In this document: one piece after another, positions 16,866 through 25,269 of the stretch | How positions within the stretch are numbered: position 1 is the first letter of the stretch | Layout of the letters: every line of letters starts with the position of its first letter | Source of the DNA: a bacterium | GTDB lineage: Bacteria; Patescibacteriota; Microgenomatia; UBA8517 | Length of the DNA: 32,290 nt | Direction: 5' to 3' | NCBI GenBank assembly: GCA_021824915.1 | Contig: JAKAJP010000030.1 | Span: 1 to 32,290 of the forward strand | Notes under the pieces: model-generated | Databases searched by the model: none | Told to the model about the DNA's origin: nothing | The model's input: only the letters and a program-made list of their open reading frames with translations | Translations under genes and position numbers: made by a program

Positions 16866-19202
16866 ATGGCTAATCAAGATACTACTACAAATAAGATTTT
16901 GGAGCAAGCTTTGTTCCTATCTGAAAAGATGGGGTGGAGCATAATTCCTGTGGGAGCCGATAAGAAACCATTGATTGAGTGGAAAATCTATCAAAACCAA
17001 AAAGCAACTCCCGAGCAGGTTAAAGAATGGTTTTCAGAGCCAGGTGTTAATTTGGGGGTTGTTACCGGCAAGATATCAAATTTGGTAGTCGTAGACATTG
17101 ATATTAGAAGTGGTGGTACAGATGAGGATTTTAAGGGAGTTCAGACGGTTAAATCTAAGACTGGGGGTGGTGGCTGGCATTACTATTTTAAATTCGAGGA
17201 AGGTTTACAGAATCAGGCGGGGATAAGACCGGGAATTGATATTCGAGCCGAAGGCGGCTATGTGGTAGCACCTCCATCAACCCATAAGTCGGGTAACTTA
17301 TACGAGTGGTTAAGAGCGCCCGTGGACGCGGAAGTTGTAGAACTACCAAATTTCGTTAAAGAGTGGATAGGTAATGTCAAAAGTAAAGATGGTTCTAAAG
17401 AAAGTAAATGGAATAATAAATTACTCGGTGGTGTTTCTGAAGGTAATAGAAACGATGCTGCCGCCTCCGTAATTGGTAAGTGGCTTAAACGTTACCCGGA
17501 GGAGGAATGGGATGAAGTTTGGTCAATGGCGCTTCTTTGGAATAAAGATAATAAACCCCCACTACCTGAAGAGGAGTTGCGGACCGTTTTTGAATCAATA
17601 GTCAAAACTGAAAAAGCAAATGAAGGAGAGGATGATGACAGTCCGGGGAGGCGGACTGTAGCGGATAAAATAGTTGATTTGGTTTTGGAGCTAAAAGCTG
17701 AACTATATTTGGATCAGACAGGAGAACCTCATATTACTTTTCCAGAAAAGCCCGTTGTTGGCTTTCCCATAAAAAGCTCCGTATTTAGAAGGTGGATTAG
17801 TGGTAAGTTTTGGGAACAATACGAAAAGGGATTTTCTGGAGAAAGCTTCCAACAGGCGGTAAGTAGTATTGAAGGAAAATCATTCCATGAGGGAGTAACA
17901 AAAAGTCTTTATAACCGTGTTGCCAGAGTTGATGGTGTAATTTACTACGACTTAGGAGATGATGCGCGGGTTATAAAGATAACAAAAGAAGGTTGGGAAG
18001 TAACTACTAAATGTCCGGAGAAGTTTAGAAGATTTAGTCATCAACTGCCTCAGATTGAGCCTAAAAAGGGCGGAGACGTGTTGAAAGTTTTGGAATATCT
18101 TAACCTCAAAACAGAAACAGACAAACTGCTTTTCATAACATATCTTCTGACAGTCTTTATTCCTGATATACCAAGAGTGGTTTTAATTAACATTGGGGAT
18201 CAGGGCGCGGCCAAAAGTACTGCCTTAAGAATTATCAGAAGTTTGGTGGACCCAAGCATTTCAGAACTCTTAAGTCCTCCGTCGGATATTAACGAACTAG
18301 CTCAGGCATCAAATCATCATTATTGTCTGTATCTGGATAATCTTTCATACCTCCGTGACGAGCTATCTGACGCTTTGTGTAGGCTTGCTACAGGCATAGG
18401 GTTTACGAAACGGAAACTGTTTACCAATGATGAGGACGTGTTGTTTACCCAGAAGGCTGCGGTTGGGATTACAGGAATCAACCTGGTAGCCCAACGAGCG
18501 GATTTACTAGATAGATGCTTGATATTGAGTTTTGAACGAATTCCCGAGGATATGCGAATAGATGAGGAAGACTTTTGGAAGAATTTCAACAACGATAAAC
18601 CACTAATGTTAGGTTCTATTTTTGACAAGTTATCACTGCTTTTGGGGATGGCACAGGAATTTAAGTTGGCAAGAAAGCCCCGAATGGCGGATTATGCCAA
18701 ATATGCTGCGATTGGTGCCTTAACGCTAGGTAAGAGTCCTGAAGAGTTTCTAACTGCCTTTGGTGAGAATATAGAAAGGCAGAACCAGGCGGCAATTGAT
18801 TCATCCCCAACAGCTCAATCTATTTTGAAATTCATGAGTGACAAAGATAGTTGGAGCGGTCCGAGTACGGAACTACATAAGCTTCTTAAAAGCATAGTTG
18901 AGGCAGCTAACTTGCAAATAGGGGGTTCTGAAGGCTTTCCTAAATCTTCCAATTGGCTTTGGAAGCGAGTAATGCAAATACGTCCCAACTTATTGTCTTT
19001 GGGTATAAGTGCCTCTAAATCCGAAACAATAGAAGGTTCAGAAATAAATCTCAAAAAAGGTGTCCAGGAAGAGAAAAATACTGCCATTACTGCCAATACT
19101 GCCACTGAAGTGAAAGACATGGCAGCAGTGGCAGTAGAACAGGGGACTTTGGAGGGAGTCTCAACCTTTAGTTCAATTCCCGGATTGGAGGATTACAAAT
19201 GA
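16866..19202 (+). CDS. Bifunctional primase-polymerase (AEP prim-pol) with C-terminal helicase/ATPase domain
   Basis: N-terminal GWSIIPVGADKKPLIEWKIYQ...NLGVVTGKISNLVVVDIDIR...GGGGWHYYF...GIDIRAEGGYVVAPPSTH is prim-pol; INIGDQGAAKSTALRIIRSL is a Walker A-like motif. Confidence 0.88.
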   Translation: MANQDTTTNKILEQALFLSEKMGWSIIPVGADKKPLIEWKIYQNQKATPEQVKEWFSEPGVNLGVVTGKISNLVVVDIDIRSGGTDEDFKGVQTVKSKTGGGGWHYYFKFEEGLQNQAGIRPGIDIRAEGGYVVAPPSTHKSGNLYEWLRAPVDAEVVELPNFVKEWIGNVKSKDGSKESKWNNKLLGGVSEGNRNDAAASVIGKWLKRYPEEEWDEVWSMALLWNKDNKPPLPEEELRTVFESIVKTEKANEGEDDDSPGRRTVADKIVDLVLELKAELYLDQTGEPHITFPEKPVVGFPIKSSVFRRWISGKFWEQYEKGFSGESFQQAVSSIEGKSFHEGVTKSLYNRVARVDGVIYYDLGDDARVIKITKEGWEVTTKCPEKFRRFSHQLPQIEPKKGGDVLKVLEYLNLKTETDKLLFITYLLTVFIPDIPRVVLINIGDQGAAKSTALRIIRSLVDPSISELLSPPSDINELAQASNHHYCLYLDNLSYLRDELSDALCRLATGIGFTKRKLFTNDEDVLFTQKAAVGITGINLVAQRADLLDRCLILSFERIPEDMRIDEEDFWKNFNNDKPLMLGSIFDKLSLLLGMAQEFKLARKPRMADYAKYAAIGALTLGKSPEEFLTAFGENIERQNQAAIDSSPTAQSILKFMSDKDSWSGPSTELHKLLKSIVEAANLQIGGSEGFPKSSNWLWKRVMQIRPNLLSLGISASKSETIEGSEINLKKGVQEEKNTAITANTATEVKDMAAVAVEQGTLEGVSTFSSIPGLEDYK

Positions 19203-19507
19203 TTACAGAAACAATAAAAGAAACACTTGAGAAATATATTCGGCTTTGCTCTTGGTTCCTGATTAAAGACGGAGATAAAGACGTTGCTTCGAATCAATTT
19301 GAGACAGTTTTAAAGGAAATTGGGAATTTGGAAGACAAGCTGATTGGAGAAGGTGTCTCCGGGAAAACTATTGAGACGATTGTTGAGATGACAAGAAAAA
19401 ACACTTTAGAGAAACCAATAAGTGAGTTAAGCGATTCTCAATTACTCAAGGTTTGTAAATTGATATTTGGTAAGGAAGTTGAATTTGAGGGGGGTGCCAC
19501 CCCATAA
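19199..19507 (+). CDS. Hypothetical protein (102 aa)
   Basis: Overlaps the primase stop (ATGA-type junction), same operon orientation. Confidence 0.5.
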   Translation: MITETIKETLEKYIRLCSWFLIKDGDKDVASNQFETVLKEIGNLEDKLIGEGVSGKTIETIVEMTRKNTLEKPISELSDSQLLKVCKLIFGKEVEFEGGATP

Positions 19508-19518
19508 GCGTAACTTAT

Positions 19519-19908
19519 ATGGAAGAAAAACCACAATGCAGTTTTATAAAAGAAAATGGGGAGAGATGTAATGCTATACCTATGAAAGATAGTGGCTATT
19601 GCTTTAGCCACAATCCTGATGTGGAAGTTGAGCGCCATATGGCTTTGGTTAAGGGTGGTTTGGCCAGTAAGAAAGTAGAGTTAAACCTTGAACCCTTGAG
19701 CATAAAAGACCCTAAAGAAGTGGCCACCTTGCTTGAAAGCACAATTAACGGTGTAAGAAGTGGTGAGATTCCACCCAATATTGCAAACACGATTGGTTAC
19801 CTCGCAGGGCACGTTCTGAAGGCCCTGGAATCATCGAACTTAGACCAGAGAGTGGAAATGGTAGAGAGCATTCTTTTGGAACGTAAGCGAAGCATAAAGA
19901 AGCACTAA
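19519..19908 (+). CDS. Small Cys/His zinc-finger-like protein
   Basis: CSFIKENGERCNAIPMKDSGYCFSHNP gives C-X9-C-X10-C-X3-H. Confidence 0.6.
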   Translation: MEEKPQCSFIKENGERCNAIPMKDSGYCFSHNPDVEVERHMALVKGGLASKKVELNLEPLSIKDPKEVATLLESTINGVRSGEIPPNIANTIGYLAGHVLKALESSNLDQRVEMVESILLERKRSIKKH

Positions 19909-19909
19909 A

Positions 19910-21652
19910 ATGACGAAAAACTTAGACTTAACCAGAATATCGGAAAATCTAACCCCTAAAGAGCGGGTCCTCCTCATGGTTCACGACGATGTTGAAGAAC
20001 AAAAGACCGGGAAAGGAGTATTAACTGATGCCGATAAACACGCCTTAACAGAAGGTTGGACGCCTAAAAACAATTATGAAGTAGATGAGTATAACAAGTT
20101 TAATAAAGGCTGGAGAATGATGGGCTTTGCTGAAATTGACGCACAAACAACGTTTTTAAATGCACAATCAACTTATTTTCAGGAGAAACAGATGAGCAAT
20201 TTCCTTTTGTTATATCCACTCTTTAGAGATGCAAAGAATTGGGTGGATAGCCTTGATAATATTAAGCCGGTGAGTATCGACCAGGCACTGGAGATAGTTA
20301 AAAGACAGAGAGAAGTGAAATTAAAAGGTGGTTTGGAATTTGATCGTGCGGTTTATCAACTGGCATTTGAGAATTTAAGTAAGGATTTACAAGAGGATTT
20401 AGAAACCCTTTATCCAGAGATTAAATATGAGACAGATTATTTAGACGAGGAAGAAATAATTGCGGGTCTTTTTGGCGGTAAAGAAAAACTAGCAATTGAG
20501 GATAAGAACAAGCTGGCGGATCTGATAATCAAAAAATCTTACAATCAATACGCCAAAGAATACCAATTTTTTCATTATTTTGCCTCAATTCCTATAAAAG
20601 AAGTTGTTAAAAGGTGGATGAAAAAGAGGGGGATACAGCCGGAGACTTTACCAGCCGATGAAGAGTTTCAAAACGCTTTTACTAAGATTTCGGAGGAGAA
20701 AAACTTAAATTCTGAAGAGGCTATTATAGATTGGACGGCCGAAAATATAGCTGAAGCAATCAGTGATTATGCTAGAAAACATCAAACAACAGTGGAAGTT
20801 GAATTAAAAGAGGTATGTTTGGAATGGATAGACGAAGGCTTGTTAGATAATTACCAACCTTTATTTAAGTCTACAGATACCAAGACTTGCAACGGCACAA
20901 CCAAGTTACCCTGCAATCTAATTTTTAAGGAATGGATTGAGGCCAAAACAAAAGCCAAAAATATTCTGGACAATCTTATTTCAGAGGGGAAATTAAAGCG
21001 GGAAGGCGACACTTTAACCGGGGGAAGTCTTTACAACTTCAAAGGAGATTACCAATTTATTAAGGAACATAACAAATATGTAGATTTATATGATGCCAAC
21101 TTGGGTATTGTATACGCAGATGATGATCCGGAGCACAAAAAAGCACATTTGGATAGGGAGTTTCTGATAACCGAGATTGGAGAAGACGGTAAACCCAGCG
21201 GTATCAATTTTTCACAAATAGCTATGGCGAGAATAAAAGGATTCTTTGAGATGCTGGGATTTGTAAAGGAAAGTGAAATAAATGGGGAGAGGATTATAGA
21301 GTTTAAGGATGAAAATTTTAATGAATTAATGAGAAATACAATCACATCTCTTAAGGAGTTATATTCTGCGCTTTTAACTTTCCGGGAACTTTTTAGAAAG
21401 CTGTCCAAGGTGTATGAAGTGGACCTAACTTTTAAGATTGATGAATGGGTGAAACAAACTGAAAAGTTTATAGATAGCCACAATGAGGTTCTTAAACTAG
21501 CTACCAAAAAGGATTTTATGGAAATGCGAAGCAAAAATACGGTAAGGTTTAAAGATGATTGGTTTATTGATAAATCGAAAATAAGTTCAGACGAAGAAAG
21601 AACAATGAGATACTTTAAAGAGTTTGAAGGGATATTAAAAGAGGACTTTTAG
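19910..21652 (+). CDS. Hypothetical 580-aa element protein
   Basis: Long complete ORF in the replication/mobility operon; no motif recognised. Confidence 0.6.
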   Translation: MTKNLDLTRISENLTPKERVLLMVHDDVEEQKTGKGVLTDADKHALTEGWTPKNNYEVDEYNKFNKGWRMMGFAEIDAQTTFLNAQSTYFQEKQMSNFLLLYPLFRDAKNWVDSLDNIKPVSIDQALEIVKRQREVKLKGGLEFDRAVYQLAFENLSKDLQEDLETLYPEIKYETDYLDEEEIIAGLFGGKEKLAIEDKNKLADLIIKKSYNQYAKEYQFFHYFASIPIKEVVKRWMKKRGIQPETLPADEEFQNAFTKISEEKNLNSEEAIIDWTAENIAEAISDYARKHQTTVEVELKEVCLEWIDEGLLDNYQPLFKSTDTKTCNGTTKLPCNLIFKEWIEAKTKAKNILDNLISEGKLKREGDTLTGGSLYNFKGDYQFIKEHNKYVDLYDANLGIVYADDDPEHKKAHLDREFLITEIGEDGKPSGINFSQIAMARIKGFFEMLGFVKESEINGERIIEFKDENFNELMRNTITSLKELYSALLTFRELFRKLSKVYEVDLTFKIDEWVKQTEKFIDSHNEVLKLATKKDFMEMRSKNTVRFKDDWFIDKSKISSDEERTMRYFKEFEGILKEDF

Positions 21653-21691
21653 AATATTGCAAAGTATTACAAAGTAATCTAATATGAATCT

Positions 21692-21883
21692 ATGGAAGAA
21701 TTTTACACAACAAGACAAATTGGAAAGATGCTTCATGTTAAAGCCATTACCATAAGGCGTTGGATATCTAAAGGCGATTTACCCGCACTTTTCTTTGAGA
21801 AGGAATATAGAGTAATAAAATCGGATTTTGATAAATTTATTCAAAGTAAAAAAGTTCAAATAAAGAAAGGAAAGGGTAAATAA
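21692..21883 (+). CDS. Excisionase-family (MerR-like/HTH_17) DNA-binding protein, candidate recombination directionality factor
   Basis: YTTRQIGKMLHVKAITIRRWISKGDLPALFFEKEYRVIKSDFDKFI is the excisionase-type wHTH; 3 nt before the recombinase start. Confidence 0.8.
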   Translation: MEEFYTTRQIGKMLHVKAITIRRWISKGDLPALFFEKEYRVIKSDFDKFIQSKKVQIKKGKGK

Positions 21884-21886
21884 AAA

Positions 21887-23503
21887 ATGTTGGTGGCTAC
21901 TTACAAAAGGGTTTCAACAATGCGTCAGGAAAATGAGCAGACCATTGAGAATCAGACAATGGCTATTAAAGAGTTTGCTGATAAGAATGGCCACACAATT
22001 ATCAAGGAATATCAAGATGATGGTTGGAGCGGGACAATTCTTGCCCGCCCAGGACTCGATGGGCTTCGGATTGATGCTAAAAAGAAAGTTTGGGAGGCTG
22101 TAATCATCTATGATCCGGATAGAGTTGCCCGTAAGTATTCCTATCAGGCTTTAGTAATTGATGAGCTTGAAGAAGCAGGAATAAAAGTTCTTTTTGTTAC
22201 AACCCCTCCGGCCCTAACAGAAGAGGATCGTTTACTTTATGGAGTGAAAGGTTTGTTTGCCGAATATGAAAGAGCCAGAATTGCTGACCGCTTCAGGCTT
22301 GGCAAATTAAGAAACGCACGCGAAGGAAAAGTGGTAACTAGCGCTGCCCCATATGGCTATAACTACATTCCCAAACAAGGGAGTGTTCACGGACATTTTG
22401 AAATAAATAAACAGGAAACAATTGTGGTCAGGATGATCTTTAAGTGGGTTGGTGAGGAAGGTATCACAATGATGACTGTAATTAAAAGGCTTCATGAAAT
22501 GGGAATTCCCCCGAGAAAAGGTAAGAAAGAAACATGGAGCACTAGTACCCTTACATCGCTTCTGAGAAATGAGACTTACATTGGGTTGGCACACTATAAC
22601 AGTTCCTATGCTGTTGTTCCTCAAAACCCGCTAAAACACGATAAATACAAAAGGGTGAAAAAGTCGAGTAGAAAAATGAGACCGCGTGAAGAGTGGATAT
22701 TTATTCCAGTACAGTCAGTTATTGATAAAGAATTATTTGAAAAGACTCAAAAACAATTAAAACTTAATTATGAGCTTTGCCAGAGGAACAAAAAGAACGA
22801 CTATCTTCTGGCACAAATGATGTATTGCGTTTGTGGTAGAAGACGAACCGGTGAGGGACCACAAAAGGGTAAGCATCTATACTATAGATGTACAGACAGA
22901 ATTTATCATTTTCCGCTTCCCCGTAAGTGTAAAGAGAGAGGAGTTAATGCCAGGATTGCGGATGATTTGGTTTGGAGCAGGGTTAAAAAGTTTATGACCT
23001 CACCCGATCTAATTAAGGAACAGGCTAAAAGGTGGGTAGGAAAAAAGAAGGGTGAACTTACAAACTCCCATGAATCAATAGATGACCTTAAGTTTGAGTT
23101 GGAGAAAATTAAAAAAGAGGAACAAAGATATATAAAGGCTTATGGAGCGGAAATGCTTACGATTGAACAGCTTAACGAGACGATGGGGGATTTGAGGTTG
23201 AGAAGGTCTATTTTAGAAAAGAGAATCAAGGATATGGACGATAGTTCGAATTCTATGGAAATTAAACTTCCAAATGATGAACAAATAGAAGAGTTTTGCA
23301 AGCAGGCATTAGATAAATTGGAAGGCTTGAGTTTTGAGGGGAAACGGGGGATACTAACGAAGGTATTAACCAAAGTCATAGGAACCCAAAAAGAATTAAG
23401 GGTTTTAGGTTATTTACCAATAGAAAACAACCAAAATGTCGAGTTCAAAACTGAGTGTCGGAATTGTAGGGCTACCGAATGTGGGGAAGTCTACCCTGTT
23501 TAA
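21887..23503 (+). CDS. Large serine recombinase (integrated, C-terminally swapped form, 538 aa)
   Basis: Resolvase N-domain (YKRVSTMRQENEQTIENQ...DDGWSGTILARPGLDGL...IIYDPDRVARKY), recombinase domain, zinc ribbon (MYCVCGRRRTG...YYRCT...CKERGVNA), coiled coil. Last 12 codons lie in host ychF DNA. Confidence 0.93.
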   Translation: MLVATYKRVSTMRQENEQTIENQTMAIKEFADKNGHTIIKEYQDDGWSGTILARPGLDGLRIDAKKKVWEAVIIYDPDRVARKYSYQALVIDELEEAGIKVLFVTTPPALTEEDRLLYGVKGLFAEYERARIADRFRLGKLRNAREGKVVTSAAPYGYNYIPKQGSVHGHFEINKQETIVVRMIFKWVGEEGITMMTVIKRLHEMGIPPRKGKKETWSTSTLTSLLRNETYIGLAHYNSSYAVVPQNPLKHDKYKRVKKSSRKMRPREEWIFIPVQSVIDKELFEKTQKQLKLNYELCQRNKKNDYLLAQMMYCVCGRRRTGEGPQKGKHLYYRCTDRIYHFPLPRKCKERGVNARIADDLVWSRVKKFMTSPDLIKEQAKRWVGKKKGELTNSHESIDDLKFELEKIKKEEQRYIKAYGAEMLTIEQLNETMGDLRLRRSILEKRIKDMDDSSNSMEIKLPNDEQIEEFCKQALDKLEGLSFEGKRGILTKVLTKVIGTQKELRVLGYLPIENNQNVEFKTECRNCRATECGEVYPV

Positions 23504-24416
23504 CGCCTTACTCAAAAAACAACAGGCCTATGTGGCCAATTTTCCTTTTGCCACCATTGAACCCAATGTTGGAGTTGTTCCGGTTCCTGACGAGCGGCTT
23601 GAGAAATTAGCAGCGATTTATCATTCACCGATTGTTCCTGCGACAGTTGAGTTTGTTGACATTGCCGGTCTAATTGCGGGAGCGTCGAAAGGTGAGGGGC
23701 TTGGAAATAAATTCTTGAGTCATATTAGAGAAACTTCGGCTATTTGTTTTGTCTTACGTGCCTTTAGTGACCCGGATGTTATCAAACAAGGAGTTAAGGA
23801 TCCGAAGACTGATTTTGAGGTACTTAAGTTGGAACTTGATTTGGCTGATGCAGAAACTATCGAAAATCATAAGAAAAAGAAAAATCCGGATGAGGGCGAA
23901 CTTCCTTTGTTTTCCAAGAAACCCTTTCTTATTGTTCTGAATGTTGATGAAGGGGATCTCAAAAAATCAATTGAGATAGAGGAAAAGTATTCAAATGAAC
24001 TCTCGGTGGGTAAAGACCAAATTGTCGTAATTTCGGCTAAAACCGAAAGCGAACTTTCGGAACTTTCCGATGAAGATCAAAAAGCTTATCTTGCCGATCT
24101 TGGTGTTGAAAAATCCGGCCTTGAGCGGCTTATTCAAAAAGCCTTTAAGACCCTCGGGCTTATAACTTTTCTGACGGCCGGGGAAAAAGAGGTCAGGGCG
24201 TGGACTATAAAATCCGGAACTAATACCCAAACAGCTTCCGGTGAAATCCACACGGATTTTGTTAAAAAATTTATTAAGGCAGATGTTTGCGACTTTAATG
24301 ACTTTGTTTCTCTTGGTGGCTGGAAAGGTGCCCGGGAAGTAGGAAAGGTGAGAAGTGAGGGGCGCGATTATACAATGTGTGACGGTGACGTGGTTGAGTT
24401 TAAGATTGGAGCCTAA
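23436..24416 (+). CDS. ychF: YchF/OLA1-family GTP-binding protein (ATPase) with element-provided N-terminus
   Basis: GIVGLPNVGKSTLFNALLKKQQAYVANFPFATIEPNVGVV... conserved YchF G-domain and TGS C-terminus; start codon and first ~8 codons lie in the element. Confidence 0.95.
   Translation: MSSSKLSVGIVGLPNVGKSTLFNALLKKQQAYVANFPFATIEPNVGVVPVPDERLEKLAAIYHSPIVPATVEFVDIAGLIAGASKGEGLGNKFLSHIRETSAICFVLRAFSDPDVIKQGVKDPKTDFEVLKLELDLADAETIENHKKKKNPDEGELPLFSKKPFLIVLNVDEGDLKKSIEIEEKYSNELSVGKDQIVVISAKTESELSELSDEDQKAYLADLGVEKSGLERLIQKAFKTLGLITFLTAGEKEVRAWTIKSGTNTQTASGEIHTDFVKKFIKADVCDFNDFVSLGGWKGAREVGKVRSEGRDYTMCDGDVVEFKIGA
23460..23464. repeat. Right attachment junction core GGAAT
   Basis: GTGTCGGAATTGTAGG; aligns to the left junction at 5819-5823. 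Confidence 0.75.
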
Positions 24417-24670
24417 ACCATCGCGGGGACTAATTCATCTTTCTTTTTAATTTCATATCTGCCGTCAACGGCTGTTCCGACTTCTACGGGGCCTTCCGTT
24501 GAAATTGCGTATCCTTTAATAAATCTTCCGTTGGGAACAAGAGTTGCGGCTCCTAGCGCCTGTTCAATTGCTTTAGTGCACGGCTTTTCTTTTGCACTTG
24601 ATTCTTGGGCGACCACTGTTCCGCAGGCATGATTGAACGGACAATTTGCGGCACAAGGAAGTTCTTTCAT
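24413..24670 (-). CDS. Small cysteine-containing hypothetical protein, paralogue A
   Basis: MKELPCAANCPFNHACGTVVAQESSAKEKPCTKAIEQALGAATLVP...; similar to the adjacent ORF at 24688. Confidence 0.6.
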   Translation of the reverse strand: MKELPCAANCPFNHACGTVVAQESSAKEKPCTKAIEQALGAATLVPNGRFIKGYAISTEGPVEVGTAVDGRYEIKKKDELVPAMV

Positions 24671-24687
24671 GGCTAGAATTATATAAT

Positions 24688-24933
24688 TTATGCTGTTGGT
24701 GTCAACTGCGAGGTTATTTGCCCGCGGTTTATCGTTGCTATGTGTTGTCCGGCTTCGTTGAAAGCTTTAACTTTATCTGTCGGGTCGGGCTCCAATTTAG
24801 TGGCTCCTGGTATGGCGTTTTTGATTTCTGTAGTGCAACTATCCGCGCTGCGGGCCACCATTGTTCCACATTGCAGTAGATATGGGCAGCCGATAAAGCA
24901 GTTAGGAAACATTTGGGGTTTTCTGTCAGTCAC
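24688..24933 (-). CDS. Small cysteine-containing hypothetical protein, paralogue B
   Basis: MTDRKPQMFPNCFIGCPYLLQCGTMVARSADSCTTEIKNAIPGATKLEP...; same C-X3-C-P-X5-C-G-T-x-V-A pattern as its neighbour. Confidence 0.6.
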   Translation of the reverse strand: MTDRKPQMFPNCFIGCPYLLQCGTMVARSADSCTTEIKNAIPGATKLEPDPTDKVKAFNEAGQHIATINRGQITSQLTPTA

Positions 24934-24987
24934 AGGACGATTATATTCCTGTTGATGAGATTAAGCCAGCCGTGATATACTTCGGGG

Positions 24988-25269
24988 ATGAATGAATACG
25001 AATTGACCCTGGTTTTGGACGGAAAAGCAGGGGCGGCAAAGAAGAAAAAGACCGTTGAGACTTTGGAAAGTATCCTCAAGCTTTTCAAGGGTGCTATTAA
25101 GGAAAGTAAAGAGTGGGGAGTTAAGGAACTTGCCTACAAAATAGGCAAATCCGAGACCGGTCTTTACCTGTTTTTTGATCTCGAAATGGAGCCAAAAGCT
25201 GTTAAGCAGTTGAATGAAAAATTGAGAGTTGACCCTGATATTGTTAGGTATTTGGTTGTAAAGAAATAA
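24988..25269 (+). CDS. rpsF: 30S ribosomal protein S6 (bS6)
   Basis: NEYELTLVLDGKAG...ELAYKIGKSETGLYLFFDLEMEP...; followed by ssb and rpsR. Confidence 0.9.
   Translation: MNEYELTLVLDGKAGAAKKKKTVETLESILKLFKGAIKESKEWGVKELAYKIGKSETGLYLFFDLEMEPKAVKQLNEKLRVDPDIVRYLVVKK

Larger units (their letters stand above)
5820..23460. mobile_element. Integrated mobile element (~17.6 kb) inserted in the 5' end of ychF by a large serine recombinase
   Basis: Split ychF start at the left end, remaining ychF at the right end, shared core GGAAT (5819-5823 / 23460-23464) in the context TGTyGGAATwGT, serine recombinase gene at the right end, replication genes inside. Exact crossover is ambiguous within the 5-bp core. 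Confidence 0.88.

Noticed and set aside
21887-23503. Element as a classic prophage because of the large serine integrase
   Set aside because: No capsid, portal, terminase, tail or lysis genes recognised; a mobile element of unknown transfer mode is the safer call.
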